A stretch of DNA of 7,103 bases from NCBI GenBank assembly GCA_023268955.1, contig JALRJW010000021.1, positions 1 to 7,103 on the forward strand, in the 5' to 3' direction. Positions 5,786-7,103 of the stretch are shown here, one piece after another; the first letter of the stretch is position 1, and every line of letters starts with the position of its first letter. The stretch comes from Aliarcobacter sp. Lineage in GTDB: Bacteria > Campylobacterota > Campylobacteria > Campylobacterales > Arcobacteraceae. The position numbers and the translations under genes were made by a program. The notes beneath the pieces were generated by a model. That model had not been told where the DNA came from and ran no database searches. It saw only the letters and a list, made by a program, of their open reading frames with translations.

Positions 5786-5791
5786 ATTATA
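5786..5791 (-). promoter_or_regulatory. TATAAT -10 box for the 119-residue protein gene
   Basis: A perfect TATAAT on the minus strand lies 25 bases before the ATG at 5760. No clear -35 accompanies it. The surrounding 91-base gap is almost wholly A/T, so chance matches are easy. Confidence 0.4.
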
Positions 5792-5819
5792 TAAAAGTTT
5801 TATAAAATAAAGCTTGACT

Positions 5820-5846
5820 AAAAAAATTAACATTAAAATTAATATT
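5820..5846 (-). terminator. Weak hairpin plus T tract after the photolyase gene
   Basis: On the minus strand AATATTAA (5839-5846) can pair with TTAATGTT (5829-5836), including one G-T pair, and a run of seven T follows at 5820-5826. The stem is almost all A/T and so of low stability, but position and T tract suit a terminator for the cryptochrome/photolyase gene. Confidence 0.4.
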
Positions 5847-5851
5847 CACTA

Positions 5852-7102
5852 TTAATCTTCAAAAAAGACCTCTTTTTTTACAATTTGGGCCATTTTTCTA
5901 TATTCAATTTTTCTTTTTGAGCTCTCTTTTTGTAACCATTTTTTTAAATAATCAGCACCATTGTACATACTTGATTGTTTTTCTACATCAAAAATTCTAT
6001 AGGTTTTATCATTTCCCACATGACTTTGATATGCCCAGTTTCCATAGTTTGAAGCAGGATTATAATCAACTAAATAGCTTTCAAAAAAAGCTGCACCAAC
6101 TCTCCAATCTAGTCCAAGATTTTTTACAAAATAACTAGCTACTATTTGTCTGTTTCTATTACTTAACCAACCTGTAGTTTTTAGTTCATTAATACTAGCA
6201 TCAATTAAATCTACACCTGTATTTGCATCAAAAAAATCTTCTAATGACTTTTTATCTTTTCTAAATTTATATTTTATGCCTTTTAATCCTGTTTTTAAAA
6301 AGAGTTTATTTCCACTTTGTTTTAAAACTAAATAGAAAAAATCTCTCCATAAAAGCTCAAAATAAATCCAATATGATGAATCACTTTCATGGGTTTTAGC
6401 TTCTTGTTTTTTAATCTCATGGTATATTTTTCTAGGACTTATGCAACCAATTGCTAAAAAAGGTGAAAATTTTGTTGAGTTTTCAAAACCACTCATTTCA
6501 TTTCTTGTACTTTTATATTCATGAATTTTTGGAAGATAAGTTTGCAAGTGATTTAAAGCTTCATCTTCTCCACCTTTAAAAGTGATAGCATATTTATTTA
6601 AGATGTTTATTTTTGGAATCTTAAAATCTATACTTTCAAAATAAACACTTTTTTTCTTTGAAATACTAGGTAGGCACTCTTTTATCTCCAAAAGTTCTGC
6701 TTTTTTCCTAAATCCTGTAAAACTATTTTGAAAATTAAAAGGAAATGGTTCAATTAGGGTTTGATTAAAATATGATTTGTGTTTATATTTTTTTAGTTTA
6801 TTTTCAAATTCAAGTTCTTGTGTTCCAACTTCTTGGTCAAAAGATAGTTCTATTTCATATGATTTTGATAACTTTTCTAAAGCTTTTTCTATATTATCAG
6901 TTATTGATAAATTAATTTCATAGTTTAAAAGATTTTTTTGAAGATTTAGAAGTGATTCTTTTATAAATTTTTCCCTAAAAACTTCACACTTTTTAAAACC
7001 AAATTCATAGCCATCTAAAAGCTCTAAGCTATATAAACCCAATACAAAATCATGCTTGGTGCAGGCATGATATAAACTATAATTATCGTGAATTCTAAGA
7101 TT
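5852..7102 (-). CDS. DASH-type cryptochrome/photolyase, 5' end beyond the window
   Basis: A flavoprotein of the photolyase/cryptochrome family; DASH members bind FAD and a folate antenna and use blue light to split pyrimidine dimers, preferably in single-stranded DNA. The frame runs to the right edge: the first visible residues are NLRIHDNYSLYHACTKHD, matching the family's opening FRNDLRxHDN, so only about ten residues are missing. A TTG at 7042 is in frame but would delete this motif and is not the start. Counting from the first visible residue, FKGGEDEAL is at 175-183, the FAD-domain opening TKFSPFLAIGCISPRKIY at about 210-227, YFELLWRDFFYL at 247-258, GWLSNRNRQ at 311-319, DWRVGA at 332-337 (Trp333) and DYNPASNYGNWAY at 346-358 (Trp356), then HVGND and KQSSMY. 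Trp333 and Trp356 are probable members of the electron-transfer chain. The sequence shows no frameshift. DASH assignment rests on the SNYGNWAY and TKFSPFLAIGC patterns. Confidence 0.9.
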   Translation of the reverse strand, partial: NLRIHDNYSLYHACTKHDFVLGLYSLELLDGYEFGFKKCEVFREKFIKESLLNLQKNLLNYEINLSITDNIEKALEKLSKSYEIELSFDQEVGTQELEFENKLKKYKHKSYFNQTLIEPFPFNFQNSFTGFRKKAELLEIKECLPSISKKKSVYFESIDFKIPKINILNKYAITFKGGEDEALNHLQTYLPKIHEYKSTRNEMSGFENSTKFSPFLAIGCISPRKIYHEIKKQEAKTHESDSSYWIYFELLWRDFFYLVLKQSGNKLFLKTGLKGIKYKFRKDKKSLEDFFDANTGVDLIDASINELKTTGWLSNRNRQIVASYFVKNLGLDWRVGAAFFESYLVDYNPASNYGNWAYQSHVGNDKTYRIFDVEKQSSMYNGADYLKKWLQKESSKRKIEYRKMAQIVKKEVFFED

Positions 7103-7103
7103 A

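Noticed and set aside
5761..5851. Small RNA or small gene in the 91-base gap
   Set aside because: The gap is almost pure A/T with only a weak hairpin and a -10 box; nothing further can be supported.
5917..6138. Plus-strand open frame of 73 codons
   Set aside because: It is antisense to the conserved FAD domain of the cryptochrome/photolyase and has no ribosome site.

Overview
The window is AT-rich and gene-dense, with short intergenic gaps, A/T-ending codons, frequent TTG starts with good Shine-Dalgarno sites, and TATAAT-like -10 boxes without clear -35 boxes. Together with the gene content (YaaA, YchJ, ComEA-like, CRY-DASH and small exported proteins) this suggests an Arcobacter-like member of the Campylobacterota. 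That is an inference from style and protein resemblance; there is no rRNA or marker gene to prove it.

Left part (1-2124): a minus-strand cluster, read right to left as a small exported helix-hairpin-helix protein (comEA-like), a YchJ-family SEC-C protein, the peroxide-stress protein YaaA and the N-terminal part of a ZntB/CorA-type metal transporter. Gaps are 20-40 bases and one good promoter lies ahead of the first gene, so they are probably one transcript. Two things are odd. The YchJ frame carries its cysteine motif upstream of the first ATG and has no standard start codon for it. The transporter frame runs at about position 193 into a much more GC-rich stretch whose protein no longer looks like ZntB.

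Middle part (2125-5391): a three-helix membrane protein of unknown function on the plus strand converges on an aldehyde dehydrogenase on the minus strand; the two stop codons share one 11-bp inverted repeat. Divergent from the dehydrogenase are a phosphoglycolate-phosphatase-like HAD hydrolase (gph) and an exported single-domain rhodanese, both on the plus strand.

Right part (5392-7103): on the minus strand, an unrecognised 119-residue protein and a DASH-type cryptochrome/photolyase whose first few residues lie beyond the right edge. A hairpin separates the rhodanese gene from the 119-residue gene.

Most of this is housekeeping, stress-protection and repair content rather than a dedicated system. 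I see no CRISPR array, transposase, phage gene, tRNA or rRNA. The best leads are the compositional break inside the transporter gene and the missing start codon of ychJ.
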